Below are positions 1 to 6,774 of a DNA stretch of 33,557 nt, piece by piece. The translations under genes and the position numbers were made by a program. The stretch is taken from the NCBI RefSeq assembly GCF_015352985.1, contig NZ_JACYXF010000066.1, positions 1-33,557 on the forward strand, in the 5' to 3' direction. This DNA comes from Noviherbaspirillum malthae (GTDB lineage: Bacteria > Pseudomonadota > Gammaproteobacteria > Burkholderiales > Burkholderiaceae_D). The notes under the pieces are model-generated. The model was not told where the DNA came from. It saw nothing but the letters and a program-made list of their open reading frames with translations, and did no database searches. Position 1 is the stretch's first letter. Each line of letters starts with the position of its first letter.

Positions 1-406
1 CGGCATTGCCGGCCAGGCCCAGGCCGAACGGGTCGATGTTTTCGACGGCGGTGCGGATGGGGTTGTACTGGCGGCCGAGCTTGACGGCGCCGAAGCCGCC
101 CTGCAGGCCGACGAAGGCCTGGCGGCCAAACAGGCGGCCGCCCTGGCCGAGGGTGCCGTCATCGATGTTGAAGCCGTTTTCCAGGGTGAAGATGGCGGAG
201 AGGCCGCCGCCGAGGTCTTCGGTGCCGCGGAAGCCGATGCGGCTGCCGGACTGCTGGCCGCTCTGCAGGGCGGTGGTGTTGACGCGGCCGTTGTCGATGC
301 GGGCGAGGCCGGCGTCGGCGACGCCGTAGATGGTGACGTTGGTCTGTGCGAAGGAGGCGCCGGCAACCATGCCGAGTACCGCCAGTGCGATGAGCGATTT
401 TTTCAT
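1..406 (-). CDS. Gram-negative porin, Burkholderia type (5' part only)
   Basis: This outer-membrane general-diffusion porin is cut by the window edge, so only about 135 N-terminal residues are visible. The protein opens with MKKSLIALAVLGMVAGASFA, a clear Sec signal peptide cleaved after SFA, and the mature part begins QTNVTIYGVADAGLA, the first beta-strand typical of Porin_4 family proteins. It continues with GFRGTEDLGGGLSAIFTLE, the hallmark second and third strands, then GRQAFVGLQGGFGAVKLGRQ. The ATG at 404-406 is chosen because it begins the signal peptide; only a weak ribosome-binding site precedes it. A TATAAA at about 430 on the minus strand could be a -10 element. Family assignment is secure; substrate preference cannot be read. 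Confidence 0.93.
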   Translation of the reverse strand, partial: MKKSLIALAVLGMVAGASFAQTNVTIYGVADAGLARIDNGRVNTTALQSGQQSGSRIGFRGTEDLGGGLSAIFTLENGFNIDDGTLGQGGRLFGRQAFVGLQGGFGAVKLGRQYNPIRTAVENIDPFGLGLAGNA

Positions 407-759
407 TGTTATCCCAGAGAGTCTTTCATTTATAGAGGCTGTCCGGCCGGCATGCGTACATGCGAGTTTCGACCGATGTCTTCGTCGCCCGGCTGTTTGC
501 AGCGGAGCGAAAACAAGGACAGGTGGGAGTCTGAATACTGCCTGTGACAGCCTCATGACAAACGCACAAGCCGTTGTCGCTGAACCACACATGTACATCG
601 ACATTGGGATAAGGACAAAAAAATGCCCGCAGCCGAGGCTGCGGGCACAAATCAACCTTTGGGATGTTGGGTGACGGGCGCATTGTAATGACCGATTGTT
701 TCGGTCCTGTGACAAGCTGCCCGCCTACATCAGCCAAAGGCAAGCCGCGGCGCGAATGA
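407..759. other. Intergenic region between porin and Ser/Gly-rich gene
   Basis: This 353-base gap holds the rho-independent terminator of the upstream minus-strand gene (617-647) and the porin leader (407-616). I see no convincing gene. The overlapping long frames on both strands carry no recognisable domain and run through the terminator, so they are treated as chance. Confidence 0.6.
617..647 (-). terminator. Rho-independent terminator of the Ser/Gly-rich protein gene
   Basis: Positions 624-647 form a perfect 11-base-pair inverted repeat (TGCCCGCAGCC / GGCTGCGGGCA) with almost no loop. On the minus strand it is followed directly by seven T residues (617-623 read in reverse). The stem plus U-tract is the classical intrinsic terminator. 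It lies about 110 bases after the stop codon of the gene at 760-1197 and insulates the porin gene. Confidence 0.9.
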
Positions 760-1197
760 CTACTTGCTGCCGCCTTGCGTGCTTGAGCTCGACGAGTCGG
801 AAGAAGGCGTCTTGCCTGCGCCGTAGGTGCCGCTGCCGCCTGCCGATGCATCCGGCGAACCGGTACCCGACGCCGGCTTGTACGGATAGGCTGAAGAATC
901 GCCCGTCGACATTCTTGCCGAACCGGAGTCTCCGGAAGTTGAAGCGCCGGATTGTTGGGAATGCGAACCGCCGTGCTGGGCACTGCTGCCCGATGTGCTT
1001 GATGTGCCTGATGTGCCTGATGCCGTGCTGTCCGCGCCCGAAGTGCGGGAACCAGGATAGCTCGATGCGTCGCCCGCCGCCGAGCCACCCTTGGTCGCTC
1101 CGGTGCCGCTGCCTTGAGCAAATGCCGGCGCCGCCGCCAGACCTGCGGCGAGAATGGCTGCGGGCAGCACGCGAAGCAGAATGCGCTTTTCTTGCAT
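760..1197 (-). CDS. Secreted Ser/Gly/Thr-rich low-complexity protein
   Basis: The 145-residue product begins MQEKRILLRVLPAAILAAGL and has a signal peptide with a cleavage site after AFA (about residue 27). The mature protein is almost wholly Ser, Gly, Thr, Ala and Asp, with several short SGTSGTSS-like runs and no hydrophobic core, so it is probably disordered. GGAGAACACC stands at ribosome-binding distance before the ATG at 1195-1197, and the gene has its own terminator (617-647). The signal peptide, start site and terminator make a real gene likely despite the low complexity. Similar proteins are common hypothetical proteins in Burkholderiales. The role is unknown; a periplasmic or extracellular stress or matrix function would be a guess. 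Confidence 0.75.
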   Translation of the reverse strand: MQEKRILLRVLPAAILAAGLAAAPAFAQGSGTGATKGGSAAGDASSYPGSRTSGADSTASGTSGTSSTSGSSAQHGGSHSQQSGASTSGDSGSARMSTGDSSAYPYKPASGTGSPDASAGGSGTYGAGKTPSSDSSSSSTQGGSK

Positions 1198-1679
1198 GGT
1201 GTTCTCCAGATGAGAGTAAGGAACCGCCGCATTTGCAATTCATGTGCCAGCAGCTTCATCCTCACCTGCCACGGCAAGTCTATCCAACATGCCGCATTAC
1301 GCATTTATATTCCCCTCTCCCGCAGGCGGGGCGCAGGCAGGGTTTCGCAAACCATTGGTTTGCGCTGCCGTAGCCGATGCGGCTTGCAAGCCGAATCGTG
1401 GGGCGCGGAGCGGGGGTTAGGGATGAGGGAGGATGGCAAGCCCTTGCTTCGTCTTGACACTCCCCCTCATCCCCAGCCCTTCTCCCGCCTGCGGGAGAAG
1501 GGAGCATGGTTGCATCGGCCAACTGCCTAAGAATTTTTCCTTGATTGCTCAGTGCGGCGTTCGCAAGGTGATTTCTACATGCGCTGCGATGAAGTTTGCC
1601 TGCCTGCGCGCACTGTCACGTTGCTGTCATGGTGCTTCCTTATATTGCGCGGTGTTTCCAACAACAAAAGTCAACCCTC
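1198..1679. other. Intergenic region with palindromic repeat elements
   Basis: This 482-base divergent intergenic region carries the promoters of the genes on both sides and a REP-like palindromic block (1310-1504). No open frame in it shows a start signal or recognisable domain. No clear sigma-70 promoter could be singled out by eye. Confidence 0.55.
1310..1504. repeat. REP-like composite palindromic element
   Basis: The right end (1462-1504) reads CCCCTCATCCCCAGCC followed by a perfect 12-base-pair hairpin, CCCTTCTCCCGC-CT-GCGGGAGAAGGG (1477-1502). The left end contains the related CCCCTCTCCCGCAGGCGGGG at about 1312-1331, then a GGGTTAGGGATGAGGG segment in the opposite orientation near 1415-1430. 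Between them lie two more palindromes: CGCAAACCA-T-TGGTTTGCG (1346-1364) and CGGCTTGCAAGCCG (1380-1393). A close relative occurs at 6240-6280. The arrangement of inverted REP-type units resembles a BIME. Confidence 0.7.
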
Positions 1680-2864
1680 ATGCGCAACAGCATCACATCC
1701 TTCTTCCTGGCTTCCACAGCCGCCACGCTTCTGGTCAGCCTCGCCGGCTGCGGCGGCTCCGGTGACAGCTCGAACGCGGAACGTACCGTAAGCTCGCTGC
1801 GCCTCATCGGCCAGCAGGTTCTGCCGAGGCGGACCGTGTTCCAGGGAACGGTGGTAGGCGGCCTGTCGGGCATCGACTATGACACGGCAAACAATCGCTA
1901 TGTCATGATCTCCGACGACCGCACGACGACCGATTCGGCAAATCCGCCGCGCGCGTATACGGCCAATCTGGCATTCAGCGAGAGCGGATTCACCGGCGTG
2001 CAGTTCCTGTCCACGTTTACGCTGAAGCAGCCTGACGGCAGCGTGTTTCCGAAGGTGCCCGATGCCAGAGTCGCCGATCCGGAAGGCATTCGCATCGATC
2101 CGGTGAGCGGTAATCTGGTCTGGGTCAGCGAAGGCGACCGCACGCTCACACCGCCTCCGCAGCGCATCATCGATCCCTTCATCCGCGAGATGCGCAGCGA
2201 CGGTACGCATGTCCGCGAATACACGCTGCCTGCGATGTTCCGCATGTCGGCAACGGAGACCGGTCCACGCGGCAATCTGGTCTTTGAAGGAATCACGTTT
2301 ACGCCAGGCAGGAAGAATGCCGTGGTTCTGGCCGAAGGGCCGCTGTTCAACGACGGCACCGTGTCCACGGCATCAGCCGGCTCGGTGGCGCGCATCACCG
2401 AGTTCGACAGGTCGAGCGGAACCGCAATCGCGCAATACGCCTATCCGGTTGAAAGAGTCCAGGCCGCTCCCGTTCCCGACACGGCGTTCACGGTCAGCGG
2501 CGCGACAGAGATACTTGCGCTGTCGGACAAGCGCTTCCTGGTGCTGGAGCGCAGTTTCTCCGTAGGCGTCACCGGCAATCAGGTGCGGCTCTACGAGATC
2601 GATGTCACGAATGCTACCGACGTGCTTTCCCGCCCTTCGCTCAGTGCAGGCGGCTATACGCCGGTCTCGAAGCGCCTGATTCTCGATTTCGAGACGCTGA
2701 AGACGCAGCTCGGCGGCATCGCCAACCTGGAAGGCATGACCTTCGGGCCCAAGCTGGCAAACGGGCGCGATTCGCTCGTCGTGATCGCCGACGACAATTT
2801 CCCGACCGCCGATTCGGCGACCGACCGCAACCAGATTCTGGTGTTTGAAGTCATTCCGCAGTAA
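1680..2864 (+). CDS. Esterase-like activity of phytase family lipoprotein
   Basis: The 394-residue product starts MRNSITSFFLASTAATLLVS and has a lipobox LAGC followed by GGSGDSS, so it is a predicted lipoprotein. The body resembles the phytase-like esterase domain family (PF13449): an early GGLSGIDYD, then ADPEGIRIDP, later FEGITFTPG and LEGMTFGPKLANG, and a final SLVVIADDNFP, which are the repeated blade motifs of this beta-propeller-like family. Frames upstream to 1596 are open, but only the ATG at 1680 places the signal peptide at the N-terminus. No strong ribosome-binding site is visible. The enzymatic substrate is unknown; family members are often annotated as phytase-like or alkaline-phosphatase-associated. 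Confidence 0.85.
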   Translation: MRNSITSFFLASTAATLLVSLAGCGGSGDSSNAERTVSSLRLIGQQVLPRRTVFQGTVVGGLSGIDYDTANNRYVMISDDRTTTDSANPPRAYTANLAFSESGFTGVQFLSTFTLKQPDGSVFPKVPDARVADPEGIRIDPVSGNLVWVSEGDRTLTPPPQRIIDPFIREMRSDGTHVREYTLPAMFRMSATETGPRGNLVFEGITFTPGRKNAVVLAEGPLFNDGTVSTASAGSVARITEFDRSSGTAIAQYAYPVERVQAAPVPDTAFTVSGATEILALSDKRFLVLERSFSVGVTGNQVRLYEIDVTNATDVLSRPSLSAGGYTPVSKRLILDFETLKTQLGGIANLEGMTFGPKLANGRDSLVVIADDNFPTADSATDRNQILVFEVIPQ

Positions 2865-2885
2865 GCCGGCACTGCAGACCGGCTT
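2863..2885. terminator. Short hairpin between convergent genes (candidate bidirectional terminator)
   Basis: AAGCCGG (2863-2869) and CCGGCTT (2879-2885) form a 7-base-pair stem over a 9-base loop. It starts inside the stop codon of the phytase-like gene and lies 34 bases before the end of the convergent maiA. There is no T-run, so termination is only a suggestion. Confidence 0.3.
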
Positions 2886-2918
2886 GCCGTCGATGTCGCC
2901 GTCGCTATTGCGGGAGCA

Positions 2919-3563
2919 TCACTCCGCGTCGGGCTGCTTTCCCGGCGCGGCCAGCGCAAAGGCATCCATCGTCATCGCATGATCGTGGATGCGCTTGATG
3001 GTCGGATACGCATCGAGCGCAATGTCGAAGCGCTGCGCGTTCCACACCTGGGGCACGAGACACAGATCGGCCAGCGTCGGCTGGTCGCCGCAGCAGAACT
3101 TTCCGGACCGGCCATCTCCCGCGAGACGGGCTTCCATCGAAGCGAAACCGGCCGTCACCCAGTGCCGGTACCACTGCTGCTTGGCCTCGTCGGACACGCC
3201 CAGCGTACCGGTGAGGTACTTGAGCACGCGCAGGTTGTTCAGCGGATGGATGTCGCACGCAACCTGCAGGGCCAGCGAACGCACATACGCGCGGTCGGCC
3301 GGTGCGGCCGGGAGCAGCGGCGGCTGCGGATGCGTCTCGTCCAGATATTCGATGATGGCCAGCGACTGCTGCAGCAGCTGCCCTTCATCTTCCAGCGCCG
3401 GCACCAGTCCGTCCGGATGAATGGCACGGTAGGCCGGTGCGAGCTGTTCGCCGCCGTTGCGCACCAGGTGCACGGACGCATAGTCGTACGGCAGTCCCTT
3501 GAGGTTCAATGCAATTCGCACGCGAAACGATGCCGAACTGCGGAAATAACTGTAGAGCTTCAT
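2919..3563 (-). CDS. maiA: Maleylacetoacetate isomerase (zeta-class GST)
   Basis: This enzyme isomerises maleylacetoacetate to fumarylacetoacetate with glutathione, the step after homogentisate dioxygenase in tyrosine breakdown. The 214-residue protein begins MKLYSYFRSSASFRVRIALN, containing the zeta-class active-site signature SSxSxRVRIAL. Later come DGLVPALEDEG, QSLAIIEYLDE, CDIHPLNNLRVL and the C-terminal-domain motif GDQPTLADLCLVPQ. The Cys found in the human SSC signature is Ala here, as in many bacterial homologues. The start at 3563 is fixed by AAGGAGG five bases upstream. The gene follows hmgA on the same strand with a 117-base gap that includes a hairpin, so co-transcription is likely but a second promoter is possible. 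Confidence 0.93.
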   Translation of the reverse strand: MKLYSYFRSSASFRVRIALNLKGLPYDYASVHLVRNGGEQLAPAYRAIHPDGLVPALEDEGQLLQQSLAIIEYLDETHPQPPLLPAAPADRAYVRSLALQVACDIHPLNNLRVLKYLTGTLGVSDEAKQQWYRHWVTAGFASMEARLAGDGRSGKFCCGDQPTLADLCLVPQVWNAQRFDIALDAYPTIKRIHDHAMTMDAFALAAPGKQPDAE

Positions 3564-3600
3564 GCGTCCTCCTTGTCTTGCAGGTATGCGGAAAGCACGC

Positions 3601-3633
3601 CGCCGCCGCATCGGTCGAAGCGAAGCGGCGGCG
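3601..3633. other. GC-rich hairpin between hmgA and maiA
   Basis: CGCCGCCGC (3601-3609) pairs with GCGGCGGCG (3625-3633) over a 15-base loop. It lies in the hmgA-maiA spacer, just upstream of the maiA ribosome-binding site. It could affect mRNA processing or stability. There is no T-run, so it is not an obvious terminator. Confidence 0.35.
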
Positions 3634-3680
3634 CGTTGCCGTCTTGGATGGCAGTTCCAAATCAGGCATTCACTGCCGGC

Positions 3681-5024
3681 TTACTTGACGTTCGGATTGA
3701 AATTCTTCTTGATCGTCTGCCAGCACTGGAAATACTCGTTCTGCAGCTGCGAGGTTTCAAGCGCAAACTTCGTCGGCTTGATCACCACCGGCGTCTCGAA
3801 CATGAAGGCCATGGTGTCGGCCACCTTTTTCGGCACGCTGGTATCGATGCGCGAGGCCTTCTCGTAAGTTTCGCCATCCGGACCGTGTCCCGACATGCAG
3901 TTGTGCAGGCTGGCGCCGCCGGGCACGAAGCCTTCAGCCTTGGCATCGTACTCGCCATGGATCAGCCCCATGAATTCGCTGGCGAAGTTGCGGTGGAACC
4001 AGGGTGGGCGGAAAGTATTTTCCGCCGCCAGCCAACGCGGCGGGAAGATCACGAAGTCGACGGTATCGACTCCCGGCGTGTCGCTCGGCGCCTGCAGCAC
4101 CAGGAAGATCGACGGGTCCGGATGATCGTAGCTGATCGAGCCGATGGTATTGAAGCGGCGCAGGTCGTATTTGTAAGGCGCATAGTTGCCATGCCATGCC
4201 ACCACGTCCAGCGGCGAATGACCGATCGCGGCGCTCCACAGGCGGCCGTTGAACTTGGCCAGCAGTTCGAAATCGCCTTCCAGGTCTTCGTAGGCGGCCT
4301 GCGGCGTCAGGAAGTCGCGCGGGTTGGCGAGGCCGTTGGAGCCGATCACGCCAAGGTCGGGCAGGCGGAACAGCGCGCCGAAATTCTCGCAGATATAGCC
4401 GCGCGCCTGGCCGTCGGGCAGCGCGACGCGGAAGCGCACGCCGCGCGGAATCACCGCGATTTCCTGCGGTTCGATCTCGACCATGCCCATTTCGGTTGCA
4501 AGCTGCAGGCGGCCCTGCTGCGGCACGATCAGCAGTTCGCCGTCGGCATTGTAGAAGTAGCGGCCTTCCATGGACTTGTTGGCGGCATACAGGTGGATGG
4601 CGCAGCCGGTCATCGCTTCCGGCGAGCCGTTGCCGCCCATGGTGACCCAGCCTTCGATGAAGTCGGTCGGCGCGGTCGGGATCGGCAGCGGATTCCAGCG
4701 CAGCTGGTTCGGCGGAGTGGGCGGCACGCTGGAGAAGTCGGACACGATGGCGCTCGATTCCACCAGCCTGAACGGCTTGTGCATCGCCGCCGGGCGGATA
4801 CGGTACAGCCAGGAGCGGCGGTTGTGGCTGCGCGGCGCGGTGAAGGCGGTGCCGGAAATCTGCTCGGCGTACAGGCCGTAAGGCGCCTGCTGGGGAGAGT
4901 TCTGTCCGACCGGCAAGGCGCCGGGCAAGGCTTCGGTGGCAAATTCATTGGCAAAGCCGGACTGATAAAGATGCTTGGTGATGGACAGGCCGGGTGCCTT
5001 GGCGAGATCGCTGATGGTCGTCAT
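3681..5024 (-). CDS. hmgA: Homogentisate 1,2-dioxygenase
   Basis: This enzyme opens the ring of homogentisate with O2 and Fe(II) to give maleylacetoacetate. The predicted protein has 447 residues, the usual size. Family landmarks include SGFANEFATEA (about 22-32), APRSHNRRSWLYRIRP (63-78), VVAWHGNYAPYKY (274-286) and PPWFHRNFASEFMGLIHG (340-357). By alignment with the human enzyme from memory, the iron ligands are His344, Glu350 and His380 (SGHGPD), with the catalytic His at 278; all are present. The ATG at 5022-5024 is preferred because GGAG precedes it and the upstream extension carries no family sequence. A LysR gene is divergently transcribed and probably controls it. Confidence 0.97.
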   Translation of the reverse strand: MTTISDLAKAPGLSITKHLYQSGFANEFATEALPGALPVGQNSPQQAPYGLYAEQISGTAFTAPRSHNRRSWLYRIRPAAMHKPFRLVESSAIVSDFSSVPPTPPNQLRWNPLPIPTAPTDFIEGWVTMGGNGSPEAMTGCAIHLYAANKSMEGRYFYNADGELLIVPQQGRLQLATEMGMVEIEPQEIAVIPRGVRFRVALPDGQARGYICENFGALFRLPDLGVIGSNGLANPRDFLTPQAAYEDLEGDFELLAKFNGRLWSAAIGHSPLDVVAWHGNYAPYKYDLRRFNTIGSISYDHPDPSIFLVLQAPSDTPGVDTVDFVIFPPRWLAAENTFRPPWFHRNFASEFMGLIHGEYDAKAEGFVPGGASLHNCMSGHGPDGETYEKASRIDTSVPKKVADTMAFMFETPVVIKPTKFALETSQLQNEYFQCWQTIKKNFNPNVK

Positions 5025-5160
5025 GACATTACTCCAGTGCAAGAAGCGCGAAGGGTGACTGCCGGATGGCGGCTGATAAAAATGACAGCTGCCACTATAG
5101 AACTTCATGCATTGAATTAAAATGCAAATACACGAATTACACTTATTTAGGATATCAATA

Positions 5161-6066
5161 GTGCGCAGTCCCTCCGAGATCGACCTCAATCTCCTCGTGG
5201 TGTTTCACGAACTGTTCCAGCAGCGCCAAGTTTCGCTGGCCGCCGAGCGGCTGGGGCTGTCGCAGCCGACCGTCAGCAATGCACTGGCGCGACTGCGCAA
5301 GACTTTCGATGATGAACTCTTCGTGCGCACGGCGCAGGGCATGCAGCCCACGCCCACCGCCCAGGAAATTGCCGAACCGATCGCCAATGCGCTGGCGAAC
5401 GTGGCGTCGGCCCTGAACCGGCAGCAGGATTTCGACCCGCTGACCAGCGACCGGCAGTTCGTGATCGCCATGACGGATGTGGGGGAGATTCATTTCATGC
5501 CTACCCTGCTGGAACGCTGCGCGACGATCGCCCCGCATGTGCGGATTGGTTCGGTGCGCGTGAACGCGGTCGATTGGCGGGAAGGCATCGAAACCGGCCA
5601 GATTGACCTCGTCATCGGCGCCTTCACCGATGCCTCGGAAAGCCTGTATCACCGCAGTCTGTTCAGCCAGAAGTACGTCACCATGTTCCGCAAGGACCAC
5701 GCCTTTGCAAAGGGCAATGTCAGCCTCGACGACTTCCTGGCGGCGCGGCACCTGATCGTGTCCTCACGGGAAAATCCTTACGACCTGATCAATGAAAGGC
5801 TGGAGAAAGCCGGCGTGCTGCCCAGCGCCCAGTTTCATGTGCCGCACTTCACCTCGGTGCCTTACATCGTCAGCAGCACCGACATGGTGGTCACGGTGCC
5901 GGAAAAGCTGGCGCAAAGCGCGGCCGGCCCCTTCGGCCTCGCCTTCATCCGCCCGCCCTTGCGTCTGCCGCCGCTGCACACGAACATCTTCTGGCATCGC
6001 CGCTTCAATCAGGACAGCGGCAACCAGTGGCTGCGCGGGGTGATTGCGAGTACGTTCAGGGAGTAA
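5161..6066 (+). CDS. LysR-family transcriptional regulator, probably of the homogentisate genes
   Basis: The protein has an N-terminal LysR winged helix-turn-helix (DLNLLVVFHELF... LAAERLGLSQPTVSNALARL) and a substrate-binding effector domain whose family signature is weak. The NodD-like opening 'SEIDLNLLVVF' usually lies six to eight residues from the start. This and AGGA at 5149-5152 favour the GTG at 5161 (301 residues). An in-frame ATG at 5122 would add 13 residues but has no ribosome-binding site. The gene is divergent from hmgA with about 136 bases between starts, the classic LysR arrangement, so control of hmgA/maiA by an aromatic intermediate is inferred. An imperfect dyad TTG-N10-CAA lies at about 5112-5127. 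Confidence 0.88.
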   Translation: MRSPSEIDLNLLVVFHELFQQRQVSLAAERLGLSQPTVSNALARLRKTFDDELFVRTAQGMQPTPTAQEIAEPIANALANVASALNRQQDFDPLTSDRQFVIAMTDVGEIHFMPTLLERCATIAPHVRIGSVRVNAVDWREGIETGQIDLVIGAFTDASESLYHRSLFSQKYVTMFRKDHAFAKGNVSLDDFLAARHLIVSSRENPYDLINERLEKAGVLPSAQFHVPHFTSVPYIVSSTDMVVTVPEKLAQSAAGPFGLAFIRPPLRLPPLHTNIFWHRRFNQDSGNQWLRGVIASTFRE

Positions 6067-6239
6067 CGAAAGATGTGGTGTTTCAAGCGATTCGCCATGA
6101 AGACGAAGACTGCAACGCTGTCCGAGCCAGCGCGTAGAGGCTGTTAGATATCCTCTATGTGCGAGCTTGGCTTGAGGCTTTGTTTGCCTGTTCAGTGCTG
6201 GGTTTTGGGGCGTTGGGAGCGTCCTCTCTCTTGCGAGCG

Positions 6240-6280
6240 CCCTCACCCCCAGCCCCTCTCCCGCTTGCGGGATAGGGGAG
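6240..6280. repeat. REP-like palindrome
   Basis: The sequence CCCTCACCCCCAGCCCCTC leads into a 12-base-pair stem with one mismatch (6253-6264 with 6267-6278, loop TT). It matches the element at 1462-1504 in both flank and stem, so it is a dispersed genomic family, present here in the same orientation. Confidence 0.7.
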
Positions 6281-6330
6281 TGGCCAAGTTTGCGCATAGA
6301 GGCTGTTAAAAAGTCCCTTCTAATGACGCT

Positions 6331-6524
6331 AAAAGAGTGCGGCGCCAAGCGGATCAAGAAGCGCGGACTGTCTGAGCCGCAGGCGAGTTTCCGCGCTTCC
6401 CGCTTGGCGCCGCACTCTTTTGGGGACCCCGCATGGGCGGCGGTAGAGGGGTCGCACCTCGGCGGCCCCTTTCTTTTGCTTACTTTTCTTGGCGAGACAA
6501 GAAAAGTGAGTGGCCGCCGGGCCA
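6331..6524. repeat. Large structured repeat: 21-bp perfect inverted repeat plus two hairpins
   Basis: AAAAGAGTGCGGCGCCAAGCG (6331-6351) is the exact reverse complement of 6401-6421. Inside, AAGCGCGGA (near 6359) pairs with TCCGCGCTT (near 6390), extending the foldback. Downstream come TACTTTTCTTG-GCGAGA-CAAGAAAAGTG (6481-6508) and TGGCC-GCCG-GGCCA (6511-6524). The 'TTTTGCTTACTTTTCTTGGCGAG' type of segment is, in my recollection, widespread as an intergenic repeat in Burkholderiales and Xanthomonadales and is often miscalled as small proteins. No terminal target-site duplication was seen. Confidence 0.65.
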
Positions 6525-6561
6525 CCCCCGGCTAGCCTCCACGGAGTACGCAACGACCAAG

Positions 6562-6774
6562 TTACGCCACCCCCACCCCCTGCTCCCTGGCAATCTTCAT
6601 CGCCTCCTCCAACACCCCCTGCTCCCCGATATGATTCGCCAGCAGCAAGATCAACGCCGCATTCGCCGCCGCACTCTGCTCCGGCGACAGATCACTATGC
6701 ATATCAATCAGCCGCTCATAGAAATCATCCGGCCGCGCAAGATTGGCGGCGGTATTCAATGCATGGCCGGACAT
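6562..6774 (-). CDS. DUF2783 family small protein
   Basis: The 70-residue acidic protein reads MSGHALNTAANLARPDDFYE and then RLIDMHSDLSPEQSAAANAA, LILLLANHIGEQGVLEEAM. This matches the DUF2783 family, which I recall being encoded next to FAD-dependent aromatic hydroxylases. A strong ribosome-binding site, GAGGAGGG, lies six bases before the ATG at 6772-6774. The gene overlaps the 3' end of the hydroxylase gene by 19 bases, so the two are co-transcribed and probably translationally coupled. The biochemical role is unknown; a small partner or modulator of the hydroxylase is an inference from this conserved pairing. Confidence 0.85.
   Translation of the reverse strand: MSGHALNTAANLARPDDFYERLIDMHSDLSPEQSAAANAALILLLANHIGEQGVLEEAMKIAREQGVGVA

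Larger units (their letters stand above)
6067..6561. other. 495-base non-coding repeat block
   Basis: No gene is supported here. The region contains the duplicated phrase TAGAGGCTGTTA (near 6135 and 6297), a REP-like hairpin (6240-6280) and a large structured repeat (6331-6524). The short frames in it have compositions typical of translated palindromes. Confidence 0.65.

Noticed and set aside
1114..1765. Plus-strand frames 1114-1530 and 1433-1765 over the REP-like element
   Set aside because: They run through palindromes and into the phytase gene's leader; no coding signs.
2979..5120. 713-codon plus-strand frame antisense to maiA and hmgA
   Set aside because: It mirrors two securely identified genes, has no recognised domain and follows from high third-position G+C.
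5112..5127. Perfect LysR T-N11-A operator before the LysR gene
   Set aside because: Only an imperfect TTG-N10-CAA dyad is present; the strict T-N11-A spacing is not met, so it is mentioned only as a weak hint.
6290..6553. Short frames on both strands in the repeat block (6290-6535 plus, 6329-6553 minus)
   Set aside because: They translate palindromic repeats; no ribosome-binding site or family.
6067..6561. Insertion sequence in the repeat block
   Set aside because: No transposase, no terminal inverted repeats with target duplications; only foldback and REP-like elements were found.
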